Source: Pseudomonas lini
GTDB taxonomy: Bacteria; Pseudomonadota; Gammaproteobacteria; Pseudomonadales; Pseudomonadaceae
DNA length: 64,000 nucleotides
Assembly (NCBI RefSeq): GCF_030812475.1
Contig: NZ_JAUSSR010000001.1
Span: 124,001-188,000 of the forward strand
Reading direction: 5' to 3'
Shown here: positions 7,444 through 15,087 of the stretch, piece after piece
Layout of the letters: every line of letters starts with the position of its first letter
Numbering within the stretch: position 1 is the stretch's first letter
Made by a program: the position numbers and the translations under genes
Notes under the pieces: generated by a model
The model's database searches: none
What the model saw: the letters and a program-made list of their open reading frames with translations, nothing else
What the model was told of the DNA's origin: nothing

Positions 7444-7772
7444 ACGTAATGAACTATCAAGGCTATGCCGCCCGAATTGAATACAGCGACGAAGACGGTC
7501 TGTTTGTCGGCCACATCGCGGGTATCAAGGATATCGTTGGCTTTCATGGCGAGTCAGTACGGGAGCTTCGAGAAGCCTTTGAAGAGGCCGTCACCGATTA
7601 TCTGGATACGTGCGCCAAGCTCGGTCGCACGCCGCAGAAACCTTATTCGGGCAATCTCAGTCTTCGTTTGGCGCCAGCGCTCCACGCTACCGTTGCCGTA
7701 AAAGCTCAGCTGGCTCGCAAAAGTATCAATCAGTGGGTGGCTGACGTTCTTGATCGTGAGGCGCATGCCTGA
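7440..7772 (+). CDS. hicB: HicB-family antitoxin with C-terminal DNA-binding domain
   Basis: The 110-residue partner of HicA. Residues 1-60 form the partial RNase H-like HicB fold ('YQGYAARIEYSDEDGLFVG', 'FHGESVRELREAFEEAV'), which blocks the toxin. Residues 75-110 ('LHATVAVKAQLARKSINQW') look like a ribbon-helix-helix domain for autoregulation. The start overlaps the hicA stop. The pair appears complete, and an operator-like palindrome sits at the hicA start. Confidence 0.93.
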   Translation: MNVMNYQGYAARIEYSDEDGLFVGHIAGIKDIVGFHGESVRELREAFEEAVTDYLDTCAKLGRTPQKPYSGNLSLRLAPALHATVAVKAQLARKSINQWVADVLDREAHA

Positions 7773-7954
7773 CGAAATGGCATGGGGTGGAGCACCCGAA
7801 AAACAGGACCGGCAGCTCCGGCTCGAACAACTTGATTCGTTCTGGCGCAGGTCGAGTGTCGGCTCGAACAGGGCGGGCTGGTCCTGTAGGTCTTCCTGCG
7901 GGATGACGTTGTCAGCCAGCGGCAGCCCCGGCCTGGACGACTCGGAATGCCCAA
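7773..7954. other. Gap between hicB and a broken toxin, no gene recognised
   Basis: If the TacT-like toxin on the minus strand were complete, its C-terminal half would occupy this stretch. All three minus frames were read and none shows the GNAT core, so that half has been replaced rather than merely frameshifted. Confidence 0.5.
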
Positions 7955-8182
7955 TCATTGATCTGACTCATCACTGAGCTGATCAAGCGCTACAGCGGCG
8001 TTGGTCAGCGTGTAGTAGCCCAGCAATACTCCGTCCTGCAGATACATGAATGTCCTGGAGACGTTACGCTTTTCGTCCTGGCCAGCCTGCTGGGCAATGT
8101 ATGTATTGAGGGCCGGATGCGCTTCGCAATCGAACGCAGCGCGATCAATCGACTTATCGAAGTCGACGGTGATGAAATCCAT
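7955..8182 (-). pseudogene. TacT-like GNAT acetyltransferase toxin, N-terminal fragment
   Basis: The 75 residues match the N-terminal half of TacT/AtaT-type toxins, which acetylate aminoacyl-tRNA: 'AFDCEAHPALNTYIAQQA' and 'VSRTFMYLQDGVLLGYYTL'. Complete members have about 160-175 residues. The acetyl-CoA binding loop and catalytic Tyr region are absent because the frame stops after 'DQLSDESDQ'. It lies 9 bp after its presumed antitoxin on the same strand. It is almost surely inactive. Confidence 0.75.
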
Positions 8183-8191
8183 CGAAAGCCC

Positions 8192-8608
8192 TTAGCGCAA
8201 GGCAAGCAGGTTGCGGAGCGCCTTGTTGGGCTCAGGGGGATTGTCGAGCATCTGGTATGCAGTATCAGCATCGAGCACCGTCATACCCTCGAAATCAAAA
8301 GAGTCAGAAAGCTGAGCGGACTGATCGTGCACAACGGAGCGGACGGCGAGTGCGTCGACGACTTTTTTCAGATCGCGAAGCTCGCGCTCCAGATTCTGAA
8401 GATGCGGGACTCGTGGAGCGCGAGGGGCTTTGTATACGCCCGTTTGGCTCAGAGCACTGCCGGCAAAAGCCTTTGCGGCTTGTCGCTCAACCACTTCGTT
8501 TGCGCGCGAAGACACAGCCACAAAACGACCGTCATCGTGCCGGGCGATGACAGGCGCCTTCTTGGTTGCCGTTGTTGGCAGTGGTTCGTTCTGTGCTTGC
8601 TTAGTCAC
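8192..8608 (-). CDS. Divergent TacA-like antitoxin
   Basis: A 138-residue protein whose end, 'DNPPEPNKALRNLLALR', matches the toxin-binding tail of DUF1778/TacA antitoxins. The usual N-terminal ribbon-helix-helix domain of these roughly 90-residue proteins is not seen. Instead residues 1-75 are Ala-, Lys- and Arg-rich, followed by a short coiled-coil-like helix ('LERELRDLKKVVDALAV'). It precedes the broken TacT-like gene by 9 bp, the normal antitoxin-toxin order. It may be an orphan antitoxin that could still neutralise related toxins. The N-terminal function is unknown. Confidence 0.6.
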   Translation of the reverse strand: MTKQAQNEPLPTTATKKAPVIARHDDGRFVAVSSRANEVVERQAAKAFAGSALSQTGVYKAPRAPRVPHLQNLERELRDLKKVVDALAVRSVVHDQSAQLSDSFDFEGMTVLDADTAYQMLDNPPEPNKALRNLLALR

Positions 8609-8846
8609 GGTGGCCTATGGAGATCGCTCCTATGCCGATTCTATTAGTTTTGTTTGAGGGATTTTCAGGGCAAAAGTCGCCTTCCACGCGGCAGCGCTGA
8701 CCTGCGATAGCGCCAGCGAAGACGCCCGAGGGCCTTGGGCTGGGCACCAAATGCATACCCAAAAAAGCTGTACACGTTCTCTATTGATCGCGTAAAAACT
8801 ATACATTGAGCTATTCTTGTATAGAATTTAAATAAAGGTCGAGACG
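8609..8846. other. Intergenic promoter region of the chalcone-isomerase-like operon
   Basis: The left part (8650-8760) shows nothing clear. The right part holds three TGTACA-like boxes, listed separately, and an AT-rich run before the first gene. Confidence 0.5.
8768..8823 (+). promoter_or_regulatory. LitR-type boxes upstream of the chalcone-isomerase-like gene
   Basis: Boxes CTGTACA (8768), CTATACA (8799) and TTGTATA (8817) precede the operon. The last two start 18 bp apart, the same spacing as the box pairs at 14982/15000 and 15033/15051. Published LitR/CarH operators of other bacteria contain TTGTACA-like half-sites. Control by the local LitR-like protein is inferred. Confidence 0.6.
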
Positions 8847-8849
8847 TTG

Positions 8850-9416
8850 ATGAACGTGGCTGATTCCAGACGCTTTCTCGTACATCGTCTGTCGAGATGC
8901 TGGCTCTTCGCACTGGTACTGGCCGTGCCTGCCTGGGCGGATTGGCGTCCCGCGCTGCCCGATGGGCGTCTGGTGGGCAGCGGCGACTTTACCTGGTTCG
9001 GCGTAAGTCTATACACCGCGCGGTTGTGGAGCGCTGGGTTGCCGCTGACCTGGGATCAGCCCTTTGCACTCGAACTGACTTATCACCGTGTGTTTTCCAG
9101 GGACACGCTGGTGGAGGCCAGTCTCAAGGAAATGCGTCGCATGGCAGGGGTTCGTCCAGAGGACTCAACTCTCCAACGCTGGTCCAGTGAAATGCGTGAC
9201 GCCTTCGTCGATGTTCGGCCCGGAATGCGCATTACCGGGGTCTACCATCCAGGCTTTGGCTGCTCTTTCTTCGTCGACGGCCAGCTGCGCCGGCGGGTCG
9301 AGGACCCTGCATTCGCCCGCGCCTTCTTCGACATCTGGCTTGATCCGCGTACCCGGGACAAGCAACTGCGTCAACGACTGCTGGGGATGGCCGGGCCGGC
9401 GGAGGGAGGAGGTTGA
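8850..9416 (+). CDS. Exported chalcone-isomerase-like domain protein
   Basis: A 188-residue protein with a signal peptide ('CWLFALVLAVPAWA' then DW) followed by a chalcone-isomerase-like domain (PF16036 type): 'GSGDFTWFGVSLYTARLW', 'ALELTYHRVFSRDTLVEAS' and 'GFGCSFFVDGQL'. In bacteria this family is not known to act on flavonoids; binding or modifying a lipid-like ligand in the periplasm is a common guess. The start is ATG 8850 rather than the preceding TTG because AAGG lies 10-14 bp upstream. It is followed 1 bp after its stop by a DUF3833 lipoprotein gene. Upstream boxes suggest light control. Confidence 0.8.
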   Translation: MNVADSRRFLVHRLSRCWLFALVLAVPAWADWRPALPDGRLVGSGDFTWFGVSLYTARLWSAGLPLTWDQPFALELTYHRVFSRDTLVEASLKEMRRMAGVRPEDSTLQRWSSEMRDAFVDVRPGMRITGVYHPGFGCSFFVDGQLRRRVEDPAFARAFFDIWLDPRTRDKQLRQRLLGMAGPAEGGG

Positions 9417-9417
9417 G

Positions 9418-9954
9418 ATGCGTCAAATACTGGTGCTGCTCGTTAGCCTGTTGCTGGTCAGCTGTAACAACGTTGGCGTGGAGCACTACGCAAGGGAGCG
9501 ACCGGCCCTGGATCTGGTGGCGTTCTTCTCCCGGCCGGTAAAGGCCTGGGGTATGTTCCAGAATCGCTCGGGCGAGGTGGTCAAGCGTTTCCACGTCCAG
9601 ATCGAAAGCCGCGTCGAGGGGCAACAGCTGATCCTCGACGAACGATTTCTCTACAGCGATGGCACGCGTCAGCGGCGCGTCTGGACGCTGGAACCGGCCG
9701 GGACCGGGCGTTGGCGTGGTCGTGCGGATGACGTCGTCGGAGAGGCTAGGGGCGAGGTCGCTGGCAACGCGCTGCGCTGGCGCTATCGCCTTGACCTGCC
9801 GGTTGACGGCAGGCATTGGGAAGTTGATCTGGACGACTGGATGTACCTGATGGACGAAGACACGATGATCAATCGCTCGAGCATGAGCAAGCTTGGCGTC
9901 GAGGTGGGAGAAGTGACCCTGTTCTTCCGCCGCCAGCCCTTGTCGCTTCCGTGA
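9418..9954 (+). CDS. DUF3833 lipoprotein
   Basis: A 178-residue lipoprotein with a short signal and lipobox 'LLLVSC' (Cys16). The DUF3833 body includes 'FFSRPVKAWGMFQNRSGEV', 'WRYRLDLPVDGRHWEVDLD' and 'DDWMYLMDEDTMINR'. Family function is not established. The predicted cell location is the periplasmic face of a membrane. The start codon follows the stop of the preceding gene by one base with a strong GGAGGAGG site, so the two are translationally linked. It converges with the minus-strand operon ending at 10005. Confidence 0.85.
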   Translation: MRQILVLLVSLLLVSCNNVGVEHYARERPALDLVAFFSRPVKAWGMFQNRSGEVVKRFHVQIESRVEGQQLILDERFLYSDGTRQRRVWTLEPAGTGRWRGRADDVVGEARGEVAGNALRWRYRLDLPVDGRHWEVDLDDWMYLMDEDTMINRSSMSKLGVEVGEVTLFFRRQPLSLP

Positions 9955-10004
9955 ACCCTCGATGACGGGCCAAGGCAGGCGTTTGCGTTCCCGGGCAAAC
10001 AGAT

Positions 10005-10496
10005 TCATGAGCGGGGCGCGGCCATTCGCAGGATGAGCGGCATCCAGACCGCCCACAGTGGCGCGAGCAGCAGGGCCGTGCCAAGGGTGCCCCAAGGCAG
10101 GCCGACACCGGCCAGCGGTGCGCCGGCGAGGTAAGCCAGAGGTCCACCGCACAGGCCCAGTAGCGCCCCGTACCACACAGGGCGTCGAGCCCAGGCCAGG
10201 CTGTGGCGAAGCCCGCTGGCCAGCACCAACCAGAGCAAGGCCAGCCATAGGGGTAGGGGGTGCCGGGCAAAATCGAAAACTCCCAGCGCACCCAGGCCGG
10301 CATCCAGCAGCCAGCCTGTCAGCCCCACGCAGACCATTGCGGTTGCTTCGTCCCCCGGCCGTGGGCAAGCAGCCACATGCATCAACAGGCCTGCTACCAC
10401 CGGCAGTAGCAGCCAGGGATGCCGCTCGCTCAGCACGCAAGCCCACCAGGCGGCCTGCATCCATAGCGCGTTACCGATCAGCCAGGCCCGGCTCAA
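10005..10496 (-). CDS. DUF2878 inner-membrane protein
   Basis: About 163 residues with four to five hydrophobic segments: 'WWACVLSERHPWLLLPVVAG', 'GLTGWLLDAGLGALGVF' and 'LWLALLWLVLASGL'. These match the DUF2878 family that accompanies cfa-like clusters in Pseudomonas. The start is uncertain. TTG at 10496, one base after the cfa-like stop, gives the family-like opening 'SRAWLIGNALWMQAAWW'. The first ATG (10460) would cut it. It is the last gene of the six-gene minus-strand operon. Function is unknown. Confidence 0.75.
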   Translation of the reverse strand: MSRAWLIGNALWMQAAWWACVLSERHPWLLLPVVAGLLMHVAACPRPGDEATAMVCVGLTGWLLDAGLGALGVFDFARHPLPLWLALLWLVLASGLRHSLAWARRPVWYGALLGLCGGPLAYLAGAPLAGVGLPWGTLGTALLLAPLWAVWMPLILRMAAPRS

Positions 10497-10497
10497 G

Positions 10498-11757
10498 TCA
10501 GGCGGCCGGCAGTGATGCGCGGCGGGCGGCCGGGGCTGCCCAGAGCAGTTGCGCGACGCCGATAGCGCGCTCCTCGAAACCGCCTTGGCAGTAACACAGA
10601 TAGAACTCCCAGAGGCGCTGAAAGGTGTCGTCATAGCCCAGCTCCACCAAGGCGCTGCGCGACTGACGCAGGTTGTCGCGCCAGTGCTGCAGAGTCCGCG
10701 CATAGTCCAGGCCGAAGTCCTCCATGTGCACCAGGTTCAACGCGGTGTGGCGACTGGCAGCCTGCAGCATGACGCTCAAGGAGGGCAGGGCACCACCGGG
10801 AAAGATATGACGCTGGATGAAATCCACCGACCGCTGGGCCTGCTCATAGCGCTGGTCGCGGATGGTGATGGCCTGCAGCAGCATCAAGCCGTCATCCTTG
10901 AGCAGCGAGGCGCAGCGGCGAAAGTAAAGCGGCAGATAGCGGTGCCCGACCGCCTCGATCATCTCGATCGAGACCAGCTTGTCGAAGCGTCCGCCAAGGT
11001 CGCGGTAGTCCTCGCGCAGGACGGTAATGCGCTCTTGCAGGCCAAGATCGCGGACGCGCTGCAGGGTATGGGCGTACTGCGCCTCGGACAACGTGGTGGT
11101 GGTCACCCGGCAGCCGTGGCGGGTGGCGGCATGGATCGCCAGGCTACCCCATCCGGTACCTATCTCGAGCAGATGATCGTCGGGGTGCAGCGCGAGTTTG
11201 TCGCAGATACGCTCGAGCTTGTTCAGTTGGCCCTGCTCCAGGCTCTGCTCCAGACTGTCGAACATGGCTGCCGAGTACATCATGGTCGGGTCCAGCAGCC
11301 GCTCGAACAAGGCATTGCCCAGATCGTAGTGGGCCAGAATGTTGCGCCGCGAGCCGCGCCGGCTGTTGCGGTTGAACCAGTGCAGCAGGCGCAGGATCGG
11401 ACGGCCCAGGCGCGCGATCCCGCCTTCAAGGGCGTCGAGCACCTCAAGGTTGGCAACGAAGAGGCGGGTGACCGCGGCCAGGTCCGGACTGCGCCAGTAG
11501 CCGTGGATGTAAGCTTCGCCGGCACCGATCGAGCCGTTGGCCGCCACCATGCTCCAGGCTGCCTCGTCGAAGATCTCGACCTCGGCATGCAGTGCGCTGC
11601 CGGCATCGCCGAACAGCCACTGCCGGCCTTTGCAGATCAGGCGCAGACGGCCTTGGCGCAGGTTGCGAAGTTGAGTGAGCACAGCGCTTCTGGCCAGGCC
11701 GCCGAACAACGGTGCCAGGCCAAAGGATTTGCTAACGCTCAGAGTTGGATCGGACAT
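10498..11757 (-). CDS. Cyclopropane-fatty-acyl-phospholipid synthase family methyltransferase
   Basis: The 419-residue protein belongs to the Cfa/mycolic-acid methyltransferase family, which adds a one-carbon unit from SAM to unsaturated acyl chains of membrane phospholipids. The SAM motif 'HLLEIGTGWGSLAIHAA' lies near residue 200, with 'YDLGNALFERLLDPTMMYSAAMF' features upstream and 'FDKLVSIEMIEAVG' after it. The N-terminal lipid-binding domain is present. It overlaps the DUF1365 gene by 26 bp. It is probably a paralogue of the main Cfa, kept with a FAD oxidoreductase and DUF1365. Relatives in such clusters have been linked to photo-oxidative stress and, in alphaproteobacteria, to furan fatty acids. 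The product here is inferred, not shown. Confidence 0.9.
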   Translation of the reverse strand: MSDPTLSVSKSFGLAPLFGGLARSAVLTQLRNLRQGRLRLICKGRQWLFGDAGSALHAEVEIFDEAAWSMVAANGSIGAGEAYIHGYWRSPDLAAVTRLFVANLEVLDALEGGIARLGRPILRLLHWFNRNSRRGSRRNILAHYDLGNALFERLLDPTMMYSAAMFDSLEQSLEQGQLNKLERICDKLALHPDDHLLEIGTGWGSLAIHAATRHGCRVTTTTLSEAQYAHTLQRVRDLGLQERITVLREDYRDLGGRFDKLVSIEMIEAVGHRYLPLYFRRCASLLKDDGLMLLQAITIRDQRYEQAQRSVDFIQRHIFPGGALPSLSVMLQAASRHTALNLVHMEDFGLDYARTLQHWRDNLRQSRSALVELGYDDTFQRLWEFYLCYCQGGFEERAIGVAQLLWAAPAARRASLPAA

Positions 11758-12544
11758 GCTCGGACTCCTCGGGGACAGGGTGGCCAGGGTTTTGGCTGCT
11801 CTGACGGGTCGTGTGGGCGTAGAGCGGGGTGCGCTTGAGCAACAGGCGCATGGCTTGCCAATAAATGGCGCCGAGGGTGCGCAGGCTCATCCAGGGGAAG
11901 GCCAGTACGTGGCGTCGCAGTGCGGCGGCATCCAGTGGCTGGCGGCGCAGGGCCAGGTCGGCCTCGAAGACTTTTTGCCCTTCGCGGCGGTTTTCCATGT
12001 GGATGCGCAGGTGCTCGCCATCGATGCGGAAGCGCATGTGGTACTGCATGTCCATCGGCAGGAACGGCGAGACATGGAAGGCCTTGGTGACCGAGAATTG
12101 CCGGGGCTGACCGGGCAGCACCGGCAGCACGTAGTGAAAGCGCTCACGCCAGGGGGTGTTGCGGACTTCCAGCACAATCGCCGCCAGGAGCCCGTCGCTG
12201 TCGTGGCAAAAATAGAAACTGACCGGATTGAATGAAATCCCCCAGCTGCGCGGCTGGGTCAGTAAATGTATGGCGCCTTCCGGCGCCTGGCCCAGGGCAT
12301 TGGCCACCACTTCGCGCGCCGCGTCCTTCAAGGGCATGCCGCGACGGGTCCAGGCTGGCAGGTAATCTGTTTCTCGCCAGCACAACGGCGCCAGGCGAGA
12401 AGCGCCGAGCAGCGGGGACAGGCCCAGCAGCTGTTCCTGTTCGTCCAGGTCCAGGTAAAACATGCCGCTGCGATAGCGGAATCCATGGAACCGCGGCGCC
12501 AGACGCCGGTGGCTGACCCAACCGTAGCAAAGGCTGCTGTTCAC
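11732..12544 (-). CDS. DUF1365 protein
   Basis: A 270-residue DUF1365 member, recognisable by the opening 'WVSHRRLAPRFHGFRYRSGM', 'LTQPRSWGISFNPVSFYFCHD' and 'HVSPFLPMDMQYHMRF'. The family almost always travels with the FAD oxidoreductase upstream and the Cfa-like enzyme downstream, as here. No membrane segment is obvious. Its reaction is not established; a role in modifying acyl chains is inferred from genomic association. The start overlaps the previous gene by ATGA. Confidence 0.88.
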   Translation of the reverse strand: MNSSLCYGWVSHRRLAPRFHGFRYRSGMFYLDLDEQEQLLGLSPLLGASRLAPLCWRETDYLPAWTRRGMPLKDAAREVVANALGQAPEGAIHLLTQPRSWGISFNPVSFYFCHDSDGLLAAIVLEVRNTPWRERFHYVLPVLPGQPRQFSVTKAFHVSPFLPMDMQYHMRFRIDGEHLRIHMENRREGQKVFEADLALRRQPLDAAALRRHVLAFPWMSLRTLGAIYWQAMRLLLKRTPLYAHTTRQSSQNPGHPVPEESEHVRSNSER

Positions 12545-13788
12545 AGGCGTTCCCCGAACCTTTGGGCGACGTCCAGTGCGCTGACCACGCCATCCTCATG
12601 GAAGCCGTTTGCCCAATAAGCGCCGCAGAAGTAGCTGTGCCGGTTTCCTTGTAGTTCACCCTGGCGCGCCTGGGCCGCCATGGCGGCAAGGCTGTATTGG
12701 GGATGGGCATAATTGAAGCGTGCCAGCACCTGCGACGGGTCCACGCTATCGCCCTGATTGAGGCTTACGCAGAAGGTCACCGGGGCGTCGAGGCCTTGCA
12801 GAATGTTCATGTTGTAGGTCACGGCCGCCGGGGCGTGGGCGGGTCCGCCGAGGCGATAGTTCCAGCTGGCCCAGGCCTTGCGCCGGCTGGGCAGCAGGCG
12901 GGTGTCGGTGTGCAGCACTACTTCATTGGCGGCATAGGTGAGGGCGCCAAGCACCTCGTGCTCGGCGCTCGTCGGTTTCTCCAGCAGCGCCAAAGCCTGG
13001 TCGCTATGGCAGGCGAACACGACCTTGTCGAAGCGTTCCTGGCCTGCGGCGCTGGTTATCTCCACGCCAGCGTCGTCCCGGTGGACGCTCATCACCGGGC
13101 AATTGAGCCGAATGCGTTCGCTGAAGGTCTTGCACAACGGCTCCAAGTAGCTGCGCGAGCCCCCTTCGATCACTCGCCACTGTGGCCGCCGGGTGATCGA
13201 GAGCAGGCCATGGTTACGAAAGAAACGCACGAAGAAGTGCAGCGGGAAGCGCAGCATATCGGCCCTTGATACCGACCAGATGGCTGAACCCATGGGGACG
13301 ATGTAGTGATGGATGAAACGCTGCCCGTAGCCTCGTGTTTGAAGGTAGTCGCCAAGACCCATGCCGGGCGCGATTCGGTGGCCGTCAAGGTCGGCCACCG
13401 CCTGCCGGTTGAAGCGCACGATATCGCGCAACATTCCCCAGAAGCCCGGCGACAGCAGATTGCCGCGCTGGGCGAAGAGGGAGTCCAGGCTATTGCCGTT
13501 GTATTCCAGGCCGCTGTCCGGATCGTTCACGGAAAAGCTCATCTCGGTCGGGCGCGAGACGACTCCCAGGCGATCCAGCAAGCGAATGAAGTTGGGGTAG
13601 GTCCAGTCGTTGAAGACGATGAAACCGGTGTCCACGGCATAGCGCTGGCCGTGCCATTCGATGTCGACAGTATGGGTATGACCGCCGATCCAGTCAGCGG
13701 CTTCGAACACGGTCACCTCGTTGCGACGTGACAGCAGATGCGCACAGGTCAGCCCAGAGATCCCGCTACCGATGATGGCGATACGCAT
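12541..13788 (-). CDS. FAD-dependent amine-oxidase-like oxidoreductase
   Basis: The 415-residue flavoprotein has the N-terminal Rossmann signature 'IAIIGSGISGLTCAHLLSR' (residues 4-22), then 'EAADWIGGHTHTV' and a C-terminal FAD motif ending 'YFCGAYWANGFHEDGVVSAL'. It resembles the COG2907 family (amine-oxidase fold), which is paired with DUF1365 and Cfa-like proteins. The substrate is unknown, possibly an acyl chain or carotenoid-like lipid. It overlaps DUF1365 by four bases and follows the SDR gene by 6 bp. Confidence 0.9.
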   Translation of the reverse strand: MRIAIIGSGISGLTCAHLLSRRNEVTVFEAADWIGGHTHTVDIEWHGQRYAVDTGFIVFNDWTYPNFIRLLDRLGVVSRPTEMSFSVNDPDSGLEYNGNSLDSLFAQRGNLLSPGFWGMLRDIVRFNRQAVADLDGHRIAPGMGLGDYLQTRGYGQRFIHHYIVPMGSAIWSVSRADMLRFPLHFFVRFFRNHGLLSITRRPQWRVIEGGSRSYLEPLCKTFSERIRLNCPVMSVHRDDAGVEITSAAGQERFDKVVFACHSDQALALLEKPTSAEHEVLGALTYAANEVVLHTDTRLLPSRRKAWASWNYRLGGPAHAPAAVTYNMNILQGLDAPVTFCVSLNQGDSVDPSQVLARFNYAHPQYSLAAMAAQARQGELQGNRHSYFCGAYWANGFHEDGVVSALDVAQRFGERL

Positions 13789-13794
13789 GTGACG

Positions 13795-14544
13795 CTATTC
13801 CTGTTCGGTTCGCGCCAGGCGACGGCCCAGTGCCAGGCGCCAACGCGCTGGCAGGGCGCCGAGCAGGCGCAGGACGAGAGTGAAGAGGCGAGGAAAGTTG
13901 ATCTCCAGCGGACGTCGCGTCAGGCGCGCGAGGACGTGCTGCGCGGCGCGGTCGGCGCTCCAGAGTTGTGGCATGGCAAAGGCGTTGCGCCGGGTCAGGG
14001 GGGTGTCGATGAACCCCGGGCTGACCAGCGTTACATCGATGCCTTCGGCGTATAGATCCAGGCGCAGGGACTCGACCAGATAACGCAGGGCCGCCTTGGA
14101 AGCGCCATAGGCTCCAGCCCGCGGTAGCGCCAGCCAGGTCACCGAGCTGCCGATCACTACCAGGTGTGGTCGTTGCCCGCGGCGCAGCAGGGGAAGGGCC
14201 GCCTGCAGGCAGTAGCTGGCCCCCAGCAGGTTGGTGCGCATCACACGCTCGACTGTCTCGGCCTCGAACAGGCCCGGCACAAGATATTCGCAGGTGCCGG
14301 CGTTGAGGATCACCAGGTCCAGCGCGCCCCACGCATGCTCGATTTCCTCGCAGATAGCCGCGACCTGTCGTGGGTCAGTCACGTCGCCGGTAGCAAGCAG
14401 GGCCCGAGGGTGGCGCAGCACGAGTGGCATTAGTGCCTCCGGGCGCCGGCCACCCAGGGCTACGTCATGGCCTTGCTCCAGCAGCCGTTCAGCAAGGGCC
14501 GCACCGAGGCCGCTGCTGGCGCCTGTCAGCCAGCAGCGACTCAT
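13795..14544 (-). CDS. Short-chain dehydrogenase/reductase (SDR)
   Basis: A 249-residue classical SDR: 'WLTGASSGLGAALAERL' at residues 5-21 (NAD(P) binding), 'LVILNAGT' near 80, catalytic 'VIGSSVTW' and 'AYGASKAAL' (Tyr, Lys). It starts inside the 3' end of the SnoaL-like gene (ATGA overlap) and is part of the light-cluster operon. An oxidation or reduction step on the same unknown lipid or small molecule is likely. Confidence 0.9.
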   Translation of the reverse strand: MSRCWLTGASSGLGAALAERLLEQGHDVALGGRRPEALMPLVLRHPRALLATGDVTDPRQVAAICEEIEHAWGALDLVILNAGTCEYLVPGLFEAETVERVMRTNLLGASYCLQAALPLLRRGQRPHLVVIGSSVTWLALPRAGAYGASKAALRYLVESLRLDLYAEGIDVTLVSPGFIDTPLTRRNAFAMPQLWSADRAAQHVLARLTRRPLEINFPRLFTLVLRLLGALPARWRLALGRRLARTEQE

Positions 14545-14963
14545 GCGAGCCTGCCCTTGAGCCAGCCAATCACCCCGCCAAGAACCGGGACGTGCTCGTA
14601 GAGCAGGGCGCCGGCATCGAAGTAGTCGTGGTGTAGGTAGACCTGTTGCGCCCAGCGCAGGTGGCTGCAGCCTTGCAGACTGATCGGCTGGCCGCGGGAT
14701 AGGCGTGGATGACGCAAATGCAGGTTCCAGCGCAGGTAACCGTGGCCAGGCGCGGTTTCATCCACGTCAAGGAGGTCGTAGCGGATATCCTCGACGTTGG
14801 TGTACAGCTTTTCAAAGTAACTGCGCAGTGCCGGCAGGCCGTCCAGCTGATGCAAGGGATCACGAAACTGCACGTCATTGCTGTAGAGCTCGCCCAGTCG
14901 GTGCAGGCTACCAGCGTTCAGCGTTGCGAACGTGTCAGCGAAATGGCGGAGATACGCGGACAT
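14541..14963 (-). CDS. SnoaL/NTF2-like small protein
   Basis: A 140-residue NTF2-fold protein of the SnoaL-like type ('FADTFATLNAGSLHRLGELY', 'FRDPLHQLDGLPALRSYFE'), with a pocket suited to a small hydrophobic ligand. It is the first gene of the six-gene minus operon. Its start is 18 bp from the nearest TTGTACA box, so transcription from the box region should drive the whole operon. Its exact role is unknown; family members are isomerases, hydrolases or binding proteins. Confidence 0.85.
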   Translation of the reverse strand: MSAYLRHFADTFATLNAGSLHRLGELYSNDVQFRDPLHQLDGLPALRSYFEKLYTNVEDIRYDLLDVDETAPGHGYLRWNLHLRHPRLSRGQPISLQGCSHLRWAQQVYLHHDYFDAGALLYEHVPVLGGVIGWLKGRLA

Positions 14964-14981
14964 GGCAGGCTCCAGGAAAAA

Positions 14982-15057
14982 TTGTACAAGTCGATAAAAC
15001 TGTACAGGTTTACCTGAAGACTACGTCGAAAATTGTACAAGTCAATATGCTTGTACA
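14982..15057 (-). promoter_or_regulatory. Four TTGTACA-type boxes: LitR-like operator of the Cfa operon
   Basis: TTGTACA or CTGTACA boxes start at 14982, 15000, 15033 and 15051, giving two pairs with 18-bp spacing set 33 bp apart. They lie between the SnoaL-like gene and the LOV gene, next to the former's start. On the minus strand a TTGACT hexamer lies between two boxes (near 15045) and may be a -35. MerR-family regulators bind between widely spaced -35 and -10 elements, so this fits LitR control. Confidence 0.7.
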
Positions 15058-15087
15058 CTTTTTGTGTCGGTCGTAACGTAACGGGTA

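Noticed and set aside
7750..7977. 75-codon plus-strand frame after hicB
   Set aside because: No family pattern or ribosome site, and it overlaps the region where the toxin was lost.
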